This document shows positions 20,867-30,783 of a DNA stretch of 64,000 nt, one piece after another (position 1 is the stretch's first letter; every line of letters starts with the position of its first letter). The notes beneath the pieces were generated by a model. It was not told the origin of the DNA and made no database searches. It saw only the letters and a list, made by a program, of their open reading frames with translations. The position numbers were made by a program, and so were the translations under genes. This DNA comes from an uncultured Lachnospiraceae bacterium (GTDB taxonomy: Bacteria > Bacillota > Clostridia > Lachnospirales > Lachnospiraceae), in the NCBI GenBank assembly GCA_946616835.1, contig CAMOJK010000004.1:1-64000 (forward strand), written 5' to 3'.

Positions 20867-21329
20867 ATAATCCCCCCGGTATCTTCCCCCCACAGAGGTG
20901 ATTATAAGCCTTATTTGGAAAAAATGCAAAATGAAAAAGCCATATCCCACACAGGCCGGATACTATCTGCAACCTCCCCCCATTAGTCGCCAGATAACAT
21001 CCGCCTTTATAAGACACGGCTTTTGAAAGCGCGCTTCCCGCTTTATATCAGGCCTTTCGGACCCTGATTTCTATCTCCCCCCGAGAAAAAATCAAAACAT
21101 GCGGAAAAGCTCTTTCTCCCTCATGGGATTCATTATATGAAAGTTGTGTGTACAATTTCAACAAACCTTGCTTAAAACGCCCTATTGTTGTCTTAAAATT
21201 GAGATTCAGGCACCTTCCCCACGGTTTTCTCCTTTTGTCAGTCCTCTGCAAGCTTCAAACTTTTGACCGCCGCCTGTATTTGTGCTAATATAAACGGGTT
21301 TTTAGGGATAATTGACAGAGCATAAATTA

Positions 21330-22472
21330 ATGAAGAAATTATTAAAAGCTTTAGGCTGGATATTCTTATTTATAATGACTGCCGCAGCAGCTGTCTTTCT
21401 TACAATTTATCTGCTTATGCGGATGTTTTGCTATGGGCCGTCAGAATCTGCAAGGGACACTTTTGTTTCCACCATGCTGGAAACGGGCGGTATGAAATTT
21501 GTCATATCCTGGTTCTTCACTGACGAGGAAGTAATGGAGATAACCGGCGCCAATGAACCTTCAGTGGCTGCATCCGATACGGACGCAGATTTGATAAACA
21601 TTCCCTCAGTTTCTGATAATGACACACCGCAGAATGACGAACAGGACGAACAGGACAAGCCGGACCTTCCTGAAGCGCTGAAAACAGCATACGAAGCGGA
21701 TGACGATGGAGACGGACTGATACTTATCCCCATTACTTCGCACACTTTTTCCGCATCACTTTTGGTCATACGGGATCCTTCCCTCATACACCTGTCTTCC
21801 TCATATCCATGGTCAACTGCAGCAAGGGAGCGTAACGGACTCACAGTAGGACAGCACTGCGAGCAGTCTGGTGCCGTTGCTGGCATAAATGCCGGAGAAT
21901 ATGTGACATCAGGAACCAACTGGGGCGGCATGCCCGTAGGAGTAGTTGTAGAAGACGAAGAAATACTTTACAACGGGCCCTCATACGGAGATGTAATGGT
22001 AGGCTTTAACGAAGATAATATCCTTGTAGTCAAAGATGTGAGCGGAATGTCCGCTGCAGCTTTTCAAAGCTATGTTACGGAAAACCACATAACTGACGCT
22101 GCTTCATTCAAGGATATTTCCGGTGGTAATATCAACCACTTTACCAAGCTGATAATAAACGGAGAAGCCGTAGAACTCGGCGGAAAAGGATCCGGAGCCA
22201 ATCCACGCACAGCCATAGCGCAGTGTGCTGACGGAACAGTGCTTTTCCTGTGTACTGACGGCAGGGGTACCGGCGGACACTTAGGTGCTACCGGTCAGGA
22301 CCTCATAGACCTGCTGCTGCAGTATGGGGCCGTCAATGCAGCCAATCTTGACGGCGGAAGCTCTTCTGCTCTGTTTTTTAACGGAGAATACACTACAGGC
22401 TCCACACACATGCTTTATGCCGACACATCAAGGAATGTACCCACTGCTTTTGTGGTAATACAAAAGGACTAA
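21330..22472 (+). CDS. Phosphodiester glycosidase (NAGPA-like) family membrane/exported protein
   Basis: GTNWGGMPVGVVVEDEEILYN, NPRTAIAQCADGTVLFLCTDGRG, GAVNAANLDGGSSSALFFNGEY. Confidence 0.88.
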   Translation: MKKLLKALGWIFLFIMTAAAAVFLTIYLLMRMFCYGPSESARDTFVSTMLETGGMKFVISWFFTDEEVMEITGANEPSVAASDTDADLINIPSVSDNDTPQNDEQDEQDKPDLPEALKTAYEADDDGDGLILIPITSHTFSASLLVIRDPSLIHLSSSYPWSTAARERNGLTVGQHCEQSGAVAGINAGEYVTSGTNWGGMPVGVVVEDEEILYNGPSYGDVMVGFNEDNILVVKDVSGMSAAAFQSYVTENHITDAASFKDISGGNINHFTKLIINGEAVELGGKGSGANPRTAIAQCADGTVLFLCTDGRGTGGHLGATGQDLIDLLLQYGAVNAANLDGGSSSALFFNGEYTTGSTHMLYADTSRNVPTAFVVIQKD

Positions 22473-22498
22473 TATCATTACACATGGTATAAGTAAAA

Positions 22499-23968
22499 AT
22501 GGCAGACAATATTAAAGAAAAAGAAACCGAAAAAAATAATACTCCCAAATGGGATGAACATCCTCGCAGAAAAAACAAACGCTCCGAGGGTTCCGTTTCA
22601 TATTATGATCTGCCCCAGGATATCCCTGCTCCCGATGACGAAGAAAACCGGTCTGACATGAACCTTGATGACAGCGAAGAAGATATCACAGGTTCTGACA
22701 CCCGAACATCTGATGACTCACAGGCAGAACCTGAAAAGAAACGCAGTTCCCTCATCTGGATTCTCTACACACTATGGTGCCTGATCCTGGCAGCAGGAAT
22801 GTTTTATACCCTTGATTATGCAAAAAAAAGTCTGACTTTATATGAAGCAGCCAGGCCGGAACGCCTGATGGAAAGTCTTGTATCTTCAGTATCCGCAGAT
22901 GGACTCAGTGACCATGCCAGCCTTTCCAAATCCATGGATGGCAAAACCACTATAAGCTATAACATCGCCGTAAATAATACCGTAAGCTGCAACTACTTTG
23001 AAAATCCTTATACTTATGTAGCACAGCTAAACGACATATTAGACAGGACTCCCCTCACATATGAAAAAACCGGACAGGATTTTTCCTCCGGTGCTCTGAC
23101 TTATGCGCTCTTTGCTGGAGAACTTCATTTCGGAGACATAAAGCTGCTTCCGGGGAACTCTTATACCAGGATGAAACTTTTGACTATGACAGACTGGGAG
23201 CCCGAAAGCATCAGTATTTTCAAAAAGCCCGCTGATTACAGCATACAGATTGAAATACCGGATAATTTCACGGCAACGGTAAACGGCATGCCCGTTCCCG
23301 ATGAATATACCATTTCGGAAGAGGAATGCAGTGACCTTGAGTTCTGTAAAAAATATGTCCAAACCCCTGGCAAAAAAACTATCCTTATCCCCGGATTCCA
23401 GGATGAAGCAACAGTTGATATAACAGATTCCAACGGAGAAAAGGTAGAATGTACTGTGGAAATTATTTCCGAAAATAAAGCGGAAGACAGCAACACAGAT
23501 AGCATGTCCGATAGTTACGGTAATACGGACTATCCAGGATGGTATGCTTCAAGGATAAATCAGATAAACTACCGCTGTGGTTTTCCTTCCCCGGAAATAC
23601 CGGAGGACTTAAAAGAAACCATACTTGACATGACAGAAAATTACTCCCTGTTTTTTACAAGGGACCTGCCGGGATCAACCGCAAGTATCGACCCCATCCG
23701 CTATATTTTTCCCGAGGATTCCGAATACCTGAAACTGGCGGAAACATACCGCAGACAGGATATGGAAATAATCGTTGCCCATAGCAACACCCATTTTGAA
23801 AATGTGACGATTGATGATTATACGGTATACAACAGCGAATGTTTTTCCTGCCATGTGGCTTTTGATAAAATAATGACCATGTACGGGAAAGAAGTTGTTG
23901 ATGACACAGACAGTGTCTACTACTTTGTAATGATAGACGGAGAATGGAAGATTGCGGATATCAGGTAA
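22499..23968 (+). CDS. Single-pass membrane protein with large extracytoplasmic domain, unknown function
   Basis: Charged acidic N-terminus, one TM (SLIWILYTLWCLILAAGMFYTL), long exported domain; co-oriented with neighbours. Confidence 0.7.
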   Translation: MADNIKEKETEKNNTPKWDEHPRRKNKRSEGSVSYYDLPQDIPAPDDEENRSDMNLDDSEEDITGSDTRTSDDSQAEPEKKRSSLIWILYTLWCLILAAGMFYTLDYAKKSLTLYEAARPERLMESLVSSVSADGLSDHASLSKSMDGKTTISYNIAVNNTVSCNYFENPYTYVAQLNDILDRTPLTYEKTGQDFSSGALTYALFAGELHFGDIKLLPGNSYTRMKLLTMTDWEPESISIFKKPADYSIQIEIPDNFTATVNGMPVPDEYTISEEECSDLEFCKKYVQTPGKKTILIPGFQDEATVDITDSNGEKVECTVEIISENKAEDSNTDSMSDSYGNTDYPGWYASRINQINYRCGFPSPEIPEDLKETILDMTENYSLFFTRDLPGSTASIDPIRYIFPEDSEYLKLAETYRRQDMEIIVAHSNTHFENVTIDDYTVYNSECFSCHVAFDKIMTMYGKEVVDDTDSVYYFVMIDGEWKIADIR

Positions 23969-26900
23969 TAAAATCGGAAGAAATAACAAATACCGCATAA
24001 AAAGATATGTGGCAGCAGCCTCTTTTCTGATGACTGTTACACTTTCAATAGAACAGCTCACGGTAAACGCTGACATCACCCACCTGCAGAACGGTAATCC
24101 CATAATCCCCAATACGCCGGTTACCGTTCCCTCAGACCAGGTACTTCCCCTATCAGGAGCTGCGTACTGTACGGATACTGCCTTCCTTTCAGAAAGAGGC
24201 GACAGTGTTTTTGAGCTTTTGGATGGTTCTGTTTTATACAGTCTCGCAAATTCCTATTCGTACGACAGTCTGACAAACAGCTGTGTCGCCCCCCGGCCTG
24301 AATCCCAGGATTCACTTGAAAACAACGGAAACAGCCCTTATGCATTTGCGACCAGAGATGACTACAGGGAAACTCTCCCTGAAAAGCTCACCTTATACAA
24401 AACCTCTTCAGAATCGTCAGCCTATTCGGATATCGATTTTTCTGTTGAAGAAAATACCATCACCATAGGCTTAAACCTGGACATAAGCGACACAGTTCTT
24501 TCTTCATCCTATCCTGTTTTTGAACTTGACGGGGCACAGTGCCGGTTTTATCCGCCGGAATATTCCGGTACAGATGATACTGATTTTTCTGCGCTTGCAT
24601 CCGAATATGATTATATTAACGAAGATGGCTCCATCAACCTTTTAAAGGAACCAGTTTTGTATGTAACAGATGCAGGGAACGATACTGTTATGTACAATAT
24701 CCGTGCAAGATATATGTCGGATATTCCTGTCCTTCACATTAATCTTGATGATCCCAATATTTCCATCGACAGGTACAAAACCGCAGATGCAACATTAATG
24801 ATAGATGGCGCTGAGTATCCAATGACTATCAGAGGACGTGGAAATACCAGCTGGTGGAACTTTCCTCAGAAATCCTATCAGATAAAATTTGAGGATGAAA
24901 CATCACTGTTAGGCACTGAGCCTTCAGATAAGTTTGCGCTGGTTCCCACTTATCTTGACAACTCACTTATCCGCAATCCCCTCTCTGCCAAGCTTGCTGC
25001 CTGCCTGGACAATATGGAATATAATCCATATCAGACACCTGTTGATATATTCCTTAACGGCAAGTACATAGGAGTCTATACTTTTTCAGAAAAAATAGAT
25101 GCTGCCATGAACAAAGTAAACCTATTTTCTGATAATTTTGATGTACCTTCTGCTTATATCGCATCCCCGGCAGAGACGCACGATGAAAGCGTGAATACAT
25201 CTGCTGATGCTCTACCGGAGACGCCTTTCCTGCTGGAAACCGGCGGTGACTTCCGTGTCCCGCACACTATGGGAAAAGATTTTTTCACCTCAACATATAC
25301 ACCAAAGCTATTCTTTAAGTATCCCGAATTCAGCACTGCCAATACTGATGAATTCAAATATGTAAAAAAATATATTGACGACACGGGAAATGCCATATAC
25401 AAGCATACCGGGTATGATAATTATATCGACACAGCTTCCTTTGTTGACTGGTTCATACTAATGGAGCTTACCTGCAATACAGACTCTGCATTCTGGCGCA
25501 GCACCTATATTTATAAGCGTCCCGGCGACAAGCTGATGATCGGACCGGTATGGGACTTCGACAGAGCATATGGGAATTTCCATAATGACAATAAGACCTA
25601 CAAATACTGGGCAAGTGCAGAGCAAGTCTACGATCTTGCACAGAACCACTGGTTTTCATATCTGTATGAATCCGACGAATTTATGGTAGCTGTAAAATTC
25701 CGCTGGGATGAAAAAAAGGATGAACTATTAGGTACAGCGCTTGATGCAATAGATGAATACGGTGATGCAGTAAGATATTCAAGAAGCTATCATGGTGCCA
25801 TCTATGGAAACTATGGCGGAGATTCTTCTCTAAAGAGTCTTAAAAACTTTGTGATCAAGCGTTACAACTGGATAGATGAAAGCATACACATGGAGGATTT
25901 CAACAGGAGACCTGCCCCTTATACGGTTTCCGATCCGGTATGGAACGAGGATGAGACCATGCTTCAGCCCGTGGATACCGGACTTGATACCCCCCCTGCC
26001 GATACTGCAGTAATCCCTCAGGATAATACCATGGTTATGGACGGAGCGGTTTCATTTCCTTTTCTTGAAGACATAAACGAAACAGCATTCACTTACAAAG
26101 CCTCTTTTTATAAAGAAAAACTTTGTGAACCGGAAGGCGAGGACGGAAGCGTCTCAGAAAACACTTTTACCCCCGATGTCTCACTCTCCGATACTGATAC
26201 TGCTACTACATATGATGGAGAAACTGCAGTATTTATGAACTTTACAGGAGCCGGACTTCTTTGTTCCACTAATAACAGCAGCTTTGACATTAAGAACAGC
26301 ATCTCAGTTTCTGACGGCATCATCACTATAAAAACCCCGGGAGACTATGTTATGTCCGGCACACTCTACGATGGTCAGATAAAAATAGATTCCGACGCTT
26401 CGGAAAAAATACATCTTATTATGGAGGGAGTGCATATATCCTGCAAAACATCTTCTGCAATATATGCTGATTCTGCAGATAAACTGATCATCACTTTATC
26501 AGAGGGAACTGATAATGCAATTACAGACTCAGCCGAATACCTCCCCGATGGTAAAGCCAATGCCTGCCTCTATTCCAAATGCGACCTGACAATAAACGGC
26601 AGCGGTACCTTACGGATCAATGGTAACTACAACAATGCCATAGGCTGTAAAGATGATATAAAAATTGCGAACGGTGATTTATATATTTATTCCAAAAACA
26701 ACGGCATAAAAGGAAATGACAGTGTATCAATATTTGACGGTATTATAAGGGTTACGGCAGGATCTGATGCTATAAAATCAGATAATGATGAAAATCCGGA
26801 AAAAGGATTTATCTATATAGAAAATGGTGAATTTGCCTTAACTGCGGGAGATGATGTATTCCAATGCCCCACCGCATTCTATATGACAGGCGGGGCAATG

Positions 26901-26978
26901 AATGCACGCTGTTATGATGAATTAGTAAACTGTGACGGCGATATAACAGGCAGCGAACTGATCAATTTCAGATTTTAA
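23952..26978 (+). CDS. CotH kinase-fold protein with C-terminal carbohydrate-binding (DUF4353-like) domain
   Basis: IRGRGNTSWWNFPQKSYQIKFE, DNSLIRNPLSAKL, IGVYTFSEKID, IGPVWDFDRAYGN; C-terminal beta-helix-like repeats (NASINGSGTLRINGNYNNAIGCKDDIKIANGDLYI-like). Confidence 0.88.
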   Translation: MRISGNKIGRNNKYRIKRYVAAASFLMTVTLSIEQLTVNADITHLQNGNPIIPNTPVTVPSDQVLPLSGAAYCTDTAFLSERGDSVFELLDGSVLYSLANSYSYDSLTNSCVAPRPESQDSLENNGNSPYAFATRDDYRETLPEKLTLYKTSSESSAYSDIDFSVEENTITIGLNLDISDTVLSSSYPVFELDGAQCRFYPPEYSGTDDTDFSALASEYDYINEDGSINLLKEPVLYVTDAGNDTVMYNIRARYMSDIPVLHINLDDPNISIDRYKTADATLMIDGAEYPMTIRGRGNTSWWNFPQKSYQIKFEDETSLLGTEPSDKFALVPTYLDNSLIRNPLSAKLAACLDNMEYNPYQTPVDIFLNGKYIGVYTFSEKIDAAMNKVNLFSDNFDVPSAYIASPAETHDESVNTSADALPETPFLLETGGDFRVPHTMGKDFFTSTYTPKLFFKYPEFSTANTDEFKYVKKYIDDTGNAIYKHTGYDNYIDTASFVDWFILMELTCNTDSAFWRSTYIYKRPGDKLMIGPVWDFDRAYGNFHNDNKTYKYWASAEQVYDLAQNHWFSYLYESDEFMVAVKFRWDEKKDELLGTALDAIDEYGDAVRYSRSYHGAIYGNYGGDSSLKSLKNFVIKRYNWIDESIHMEDFNRRPAPYTVSDPVWNEDETMLQPVDTGLDTPPADTAVIPQDNTMVMDGAVSFPFLEDINETAFTYKASFYKEKLCEPEGEDGSVSENTFTPDVSLSDTDTATTYDGETAVFMNFTGAGLLCSTNNSSFDIKNSISVSDGIITIKTPGDYVMSGTLYDGQIKIDSDASEKIHLIMEGVHISCKTSSAIYADSADKLIITLSEGTDNAITDSAEYLPDGKANACLYSKCDLTINGSGTLRINGNYNNAIGCKDDIKIANGDLYIYSKNNGIKGNDSVSIFDGIIRVTAGSDAIKSDNDENPEKGFIYIENGEFALTAGDDVFQCPTAFYMTGGAMNARCYDELVNCDGDITGSELINFRF

Positions 26979-26985
26979 GAAATTG

Positions 26986-29511
26986 TCACTCGTAAACCAG
27001 ATCACCCATATCGAATGAGCCCTGGAGCGTATAGATTTCAAGAATATCTATAAATTCATCAGCTGATTCCAGTTTGACATTTTTTATATCTTCTTTTCTG
27101 ACAGTGATCACTGCCGGTCTGTTCTTAAATACCGGTACTGCATTGTCAGAGAAAATCGCATCGCCTTTTCTCAGGTCAACAACTACGAAAGGGGTGTATA
27201 CATCACTGCTTATCGTTATCTCATAGCTGTCCTCAAGCTCGTCCACAGCTATATCTACCTGGGCTTCCTTAAGATTAAGATGCTTATAAGGAACGAAAGG
27301 CATCACTTCGCTCTGCTTTTTTCCATTCGAAAAATCAAAATCTACACAGATAAACACATCACGGATACCATTGGCTTCCATCTGTCTTGCAAAATTTTTA
27401 GGCTTAAGTCCTACGGAAGAATCAGCCGGAACCTTCGTTTCATCCACATAATGCGTTATCTCACGTCCGTCCATGGCAAAGAGAGATGTCCTTACTTTCA
27501 CTCCAACCTGCTCAGATGTATCATTTGCAGCAAACGCCTGCACCACAGTACCGTCTACCGTCACACTGCCTGCAATGGGAGCGTAAAACTTCCTTGCCAT
27601 GTACTGAAGCAGTTTCCATCTGCCATAGTAATCAACAGAAGACCACGACACGGCCGGCCAGCAGTCATTGAACTGCCAGAAAAATGTGCCCATGCATCTG
27701 CCGCGATTCTGCCTCATATGCTCAACACACGACTTTACGGCTATTCCCTGCATTATCTGGCTCACATACAGGAGCTGCACAAAATCCCTTGGATATCTGA
27801 AATTTTCAGAAATATGCCTGAGTATCTTTACATTTCCCGAAGGGGATTTCTGATGGCTCTCCATAACAGGCGAAAAAATATTCCTGTCAACCTCGCCCGT
27901 AAACGACCTTACTGTTTTTATACTTGGGAATGACTGAAAACCAAACTCCGACAGAAAGCGAAAATAATGCCTGCGGTACTCCTCGAATCCCGCATTGCCA
28001 TGCCAAACCTCCCAGTAATGAGAGTCTCCCCTGTTCTCATCATCAGGATCATCAAAGCTTCCTCCTGATGAAGGAGAGGAATTCCAATAGGGCGTAGCAC
28101 TATCCTCTGCATAAACAGCTCTGGGCAAAAGATACTCAAAAAGTTTCACATAATCGACCTTAAGTGCAGGACTTGCACCGGCCAATTGCTTATCATTCAC
28201 CCATGCGGCTTCCATTTCATTATTGCCGCACCACAGTGCAAGACAGGCATGGTGTCTTATCCTGGAGACATTATCATGGATCTCCGCTAAGACAGTCCGC
28301 TCAAATTTCTGTGACATCTCATACGCGTTGCATGCAAACATCAGATCCTGCCATACCAGTATTCCGTATCTGTCACAGGCATCATAAAAATAATCATCAG
28401 GATAATAACCGCCGCCCCATACACGCAGGAAATTGAAGTTTGCTCTGGCAGCATCTTTTATCCGCTCAACAGTACGCCTTTCATTCAGATCCGGGTATAT
28501 CACATCCTCCGGCACATAGTCAGCTCCCTTAGCGAACATTTTCCGGCCATTTATCACAAAACAGAATTCCTCACCATACTCATCTTTTTTCCTGCTGAGG
28601 GAAATAGTCCTGAGCCCTATGCGGAATTCCTTTTCATCATATATCTTATCTGCTTTTTTCAGCTTAACATTGACCGTATAAAGAGGCTGTTCTCCCATAC
28701 CGTTCGGCCACCAGAGCTGAGGCGAATGGATCTGGATCGCAACTTCGTTCTCTCCCCGTTCCGAAAACTCAGTCCCCGGCTCGGGCATACGTGTCATGTT
28801 GACGATTTCCTCTTCACCCGTTACGGACACTACAAGCTCAACCGGTATCGCATCCGTATATTCAAGCACGGGATCCACATGCAGCACTATCTCATCTGCA
28901 TAGTGGTCCTGAGAAAAGAATACCTCTCCCAGCCTTATTTTTGAAAAGCTCTCTATCCTGATATCACGGAATATGCCAATATCCGGAAGTTTAGGCGCCC
29001 AGTCCCAACCAAACATGCAATGCGCCTTCCTAAGATACTGTGCCCCCGTCGTAGAACCGGTAGGGGTGTACTCACTGTCCTTCCCTTCTCCCGGTGTATA
29101 TTCTCTTATAAATCTCAAAGGGGATTCAAAAACTATGCGCAGTTCATTCGATCCCACATGAAGCTTTTCCTTCACATCAAATCTGTAGGTTCTGTGCATG
29201 TTCCTGGCAACACCGAGTCTGCTGCCGTTTAAGAATATTTCTGCCGATGTATCCAGTCCATAAAAGACCAGCTCAACACTGTCCTGCTGCATATGCTCGC
29301 CGGACACATTGAACCGCTTTATGAATTCGTAATCCTTTTCAAGACAGGCTTTAGCGCCTTCTTCGTTCTCCCTGTAAAAAATATCATCTATCTTATTGTT
29401 CTCCCTGAGAACTGAGAGAACAGTACAGGGTGCCTTTGCCTCATAGCCGCTGGCAGCACCTTTCTCCCTGACGGTCCAGCCGTCACCACACAAACTCTCC
29501 TTTAACATCAC
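26986..29511 (-). CDS. Beta-mannosidase, glycoside hydrolase family 2
   Basis: FGWDWAPKLPDIGIFRDIRIES, FNFLRVWGGGYYPDDYFYDACDRYGILVWQDLMFACNAYE, FLSEFGFQSFPS, GTFFWQFNDCWPAVSWSSVDYYGRWK. Confidence 0.95.
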   Translation of the reverse strand: MMLKESLCGDGWTVREKGAASGYEAKAPCTVLSVLRENNKIDDIFYRENEEGAKACLEKDYEFIKRFNVSGEHMQQDSVELVFYGLDTSAEIFLNGSRLGVARNMHRTYRFDVKEKLHVGSNELRIVFESPLRFIREYTPGEGKDSEYTPTGSTTGAQYLRKAHCMFGWDWAPKLPDIGIFRDIRIESFSKIRLGEVFFSQDHYADEIVLHVDPVLEYTDAIPVELVVSVTGEEEIVNMTRMPEPGTEFSERGENEVAIQIHSPQLWWPNGMGEQPLYTVNVKLKKADKIYDEKEFRIGLRTISLSRKKDEYGEEFCFVINGRKMFAKGADYVPEDVIYPDLNERRTVERIKDAARANFNFLRVWGGGYYPDDYFYDACDRYGILVWQDLMFACNAYEMSQKFERTVLAEIHDNVSRIRHHACLALWCGNNEMEAAWVNDKQLAGASPALKVDYVKLFEYLLPRAVYAEDSATPYWNSSPSSGGSFDDPDDENRGDSHYWEVWHGNAGFEEYRRHYFRFLSEFGFQSFPSIKTVRSFTGEVDRNIFSPVMESHQKSPSGNVKILRHISENFRYPRDFVQLLYVSQIMQGIAVKSCVEHMRQNRGRCMGTFFWQFNDCWPAVSWSSVDYYGRWKLLQYMARKFYAPIAGSVTVDGTVVQAFAANDTSEQVGVKVRTSLFAMDGREITHYVDETKVPADSSVGLKPKNFARQMEANGIRDVFICVDFDFSNGKKQSEVMPFVPYKHLNLKEAQVDIAVDELEDSYEITISSDVYTPFVVVDLRKGDAIFSDNAVPVFKNRPAVITVRKEDIKNVKLESADEFIDILEIYTLQGSFDMGDLVYE

Positions 29512-29548
29512 ATATACTCCGCCAAAAAAGCACCTAAAGGGTGAACTA

Positions 29549-30670
29549 TCAGTTCACACGACCATCCTTAAGTGCTTTTTTATACTCTTCATACTTGTCC
29601 GTCATAATATAACGGTTGTCCATCGTCTTCATTACATCCTGAATCTGGAATTTCTCATAAACCTTTCCTTCGGAAAGATTGAAAATCCTATTGCTTTGGA
29701 AAGAAAGAACAAAGGGTCTGAGTATATCATCCTCATTTTCCGTGAGAACTATACCCTTGTCTCCATTTGTAAACTTCACACAGCATCCCACCGGAACTAT
29801 ATTTACAGCTGCAGTAAGCCCCTTAAGTGCCTGCTGATTCATATAATTCTTAGGATGTCTCAAAAATCTGTACGCTTCTATCTCCGAAGAAGGCTCATCA
29901 CCTATCTTCATTGCGGTCAGTTCATCAAAATAATATGCAATCTTCAGTGCCTCCACCTGCATATCCGCAACAAAACTGAGGCTTAATGTTCCCATGTGCC
30001 TTTCCCTTATATCCTTCAAAAGAAGGGCTATATTCTTGGTGACACTGGTATCAACATATGTCTTTTCAAGAATGAGATTATGACCATTCTCCCTGCACCT
30101 GTCTATTACTTCAAGATCCTCGGGAGTATACTCTTTGGTACTCTTATGCAAAATCTCATCCGGGATATCAAGAGATCCTATATCATGAAGAAGAGCCGCC
30201 ATAACAACATACTTCTGTCTGTCTGCAGCAGAGCCCAATCGTCCATATATGGCAGACGCCAGAATAGCTGTATTAAGGGTATGCTTATATACCGCATCCT
30301 CTGCGCTTCTGAGATTCTGCATGAAATTGATTTTGCCGGGATGGTATGCATAACTACGGATTATCTCGTTCGCCAGATCCTCGATAGGACGCTCATTTCC
30401 CTTTTCCCTTATTTCCTTTATGGCATCTTTCAAGGTAAAGACTGCCATAGTCTGGAAGCGTTCAAAAGCCCTGTCCTCCTCACTCATAGGCGGAAGAGGC
30501 TCTGCAGGCTCAAGAATGTATACACCTATCAGATCAAAATTTTTAATGCTGTTTATTCCCTGCCTGTTAAGCTTCGTGTTACGGTCATAAAGAAGAACAC
30601 CGGTCTTATTAAAGATCGGCTTTGCCAGTCGCATACCTGCTTTCAGCTTGTCAGTAGGAACAAATTTCAT
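29549..30670 (-). CDS. HD-GYP-like domain protein with degenerate GYP region
   Basis: AVYKHTLNTAILASAI...AALLHDIGSLDIPDEIL retains H..HD; no HHE..DGxGYP motif. Confidence 0.8.
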   Translation of the reverse strand: MKFVPTDKLKAGMRLAKPIFNKTGVLLYDRNTKLNRQGINSIKNFDLIGVYILEPAEPLPPMSEEDRAFERFQTMAVFTLKDAIKEIREKGNERPIEDLANEIIRSYAYHPGKINFMQNLRSAEDAVYKHTLNTAILASAIYGRLGSAADRQKYVVMAALLHDIGSLDIPDEILHKSTKEYTPEDLEVIDRCRENGHNLILEKTYVDTSVTKNIALLLKDIRERHMGTLSLSFVADMQVEALKIAYYFDELTAMKIGDEPSSEIEAYRFLRHPKNYMNQQALKGLTAAVNIVPVGCCVKFTNGDKGIVLTENEDDILRPFVLSFQSNRIFNLSEGKVYEKFQIQDVMKTMDNRYIMTDKYEEYKKALKDGRVN

Positions 30671-30783
30671 AAAAACCCCTCAAAACGACATATTTACGCA
30701 TTTATTATAATACATTTTATAGGGTATGTGTATCTTTTTTACAGCGATCCCCACTATTTAGCACAAACAATATATGTCGGCCG

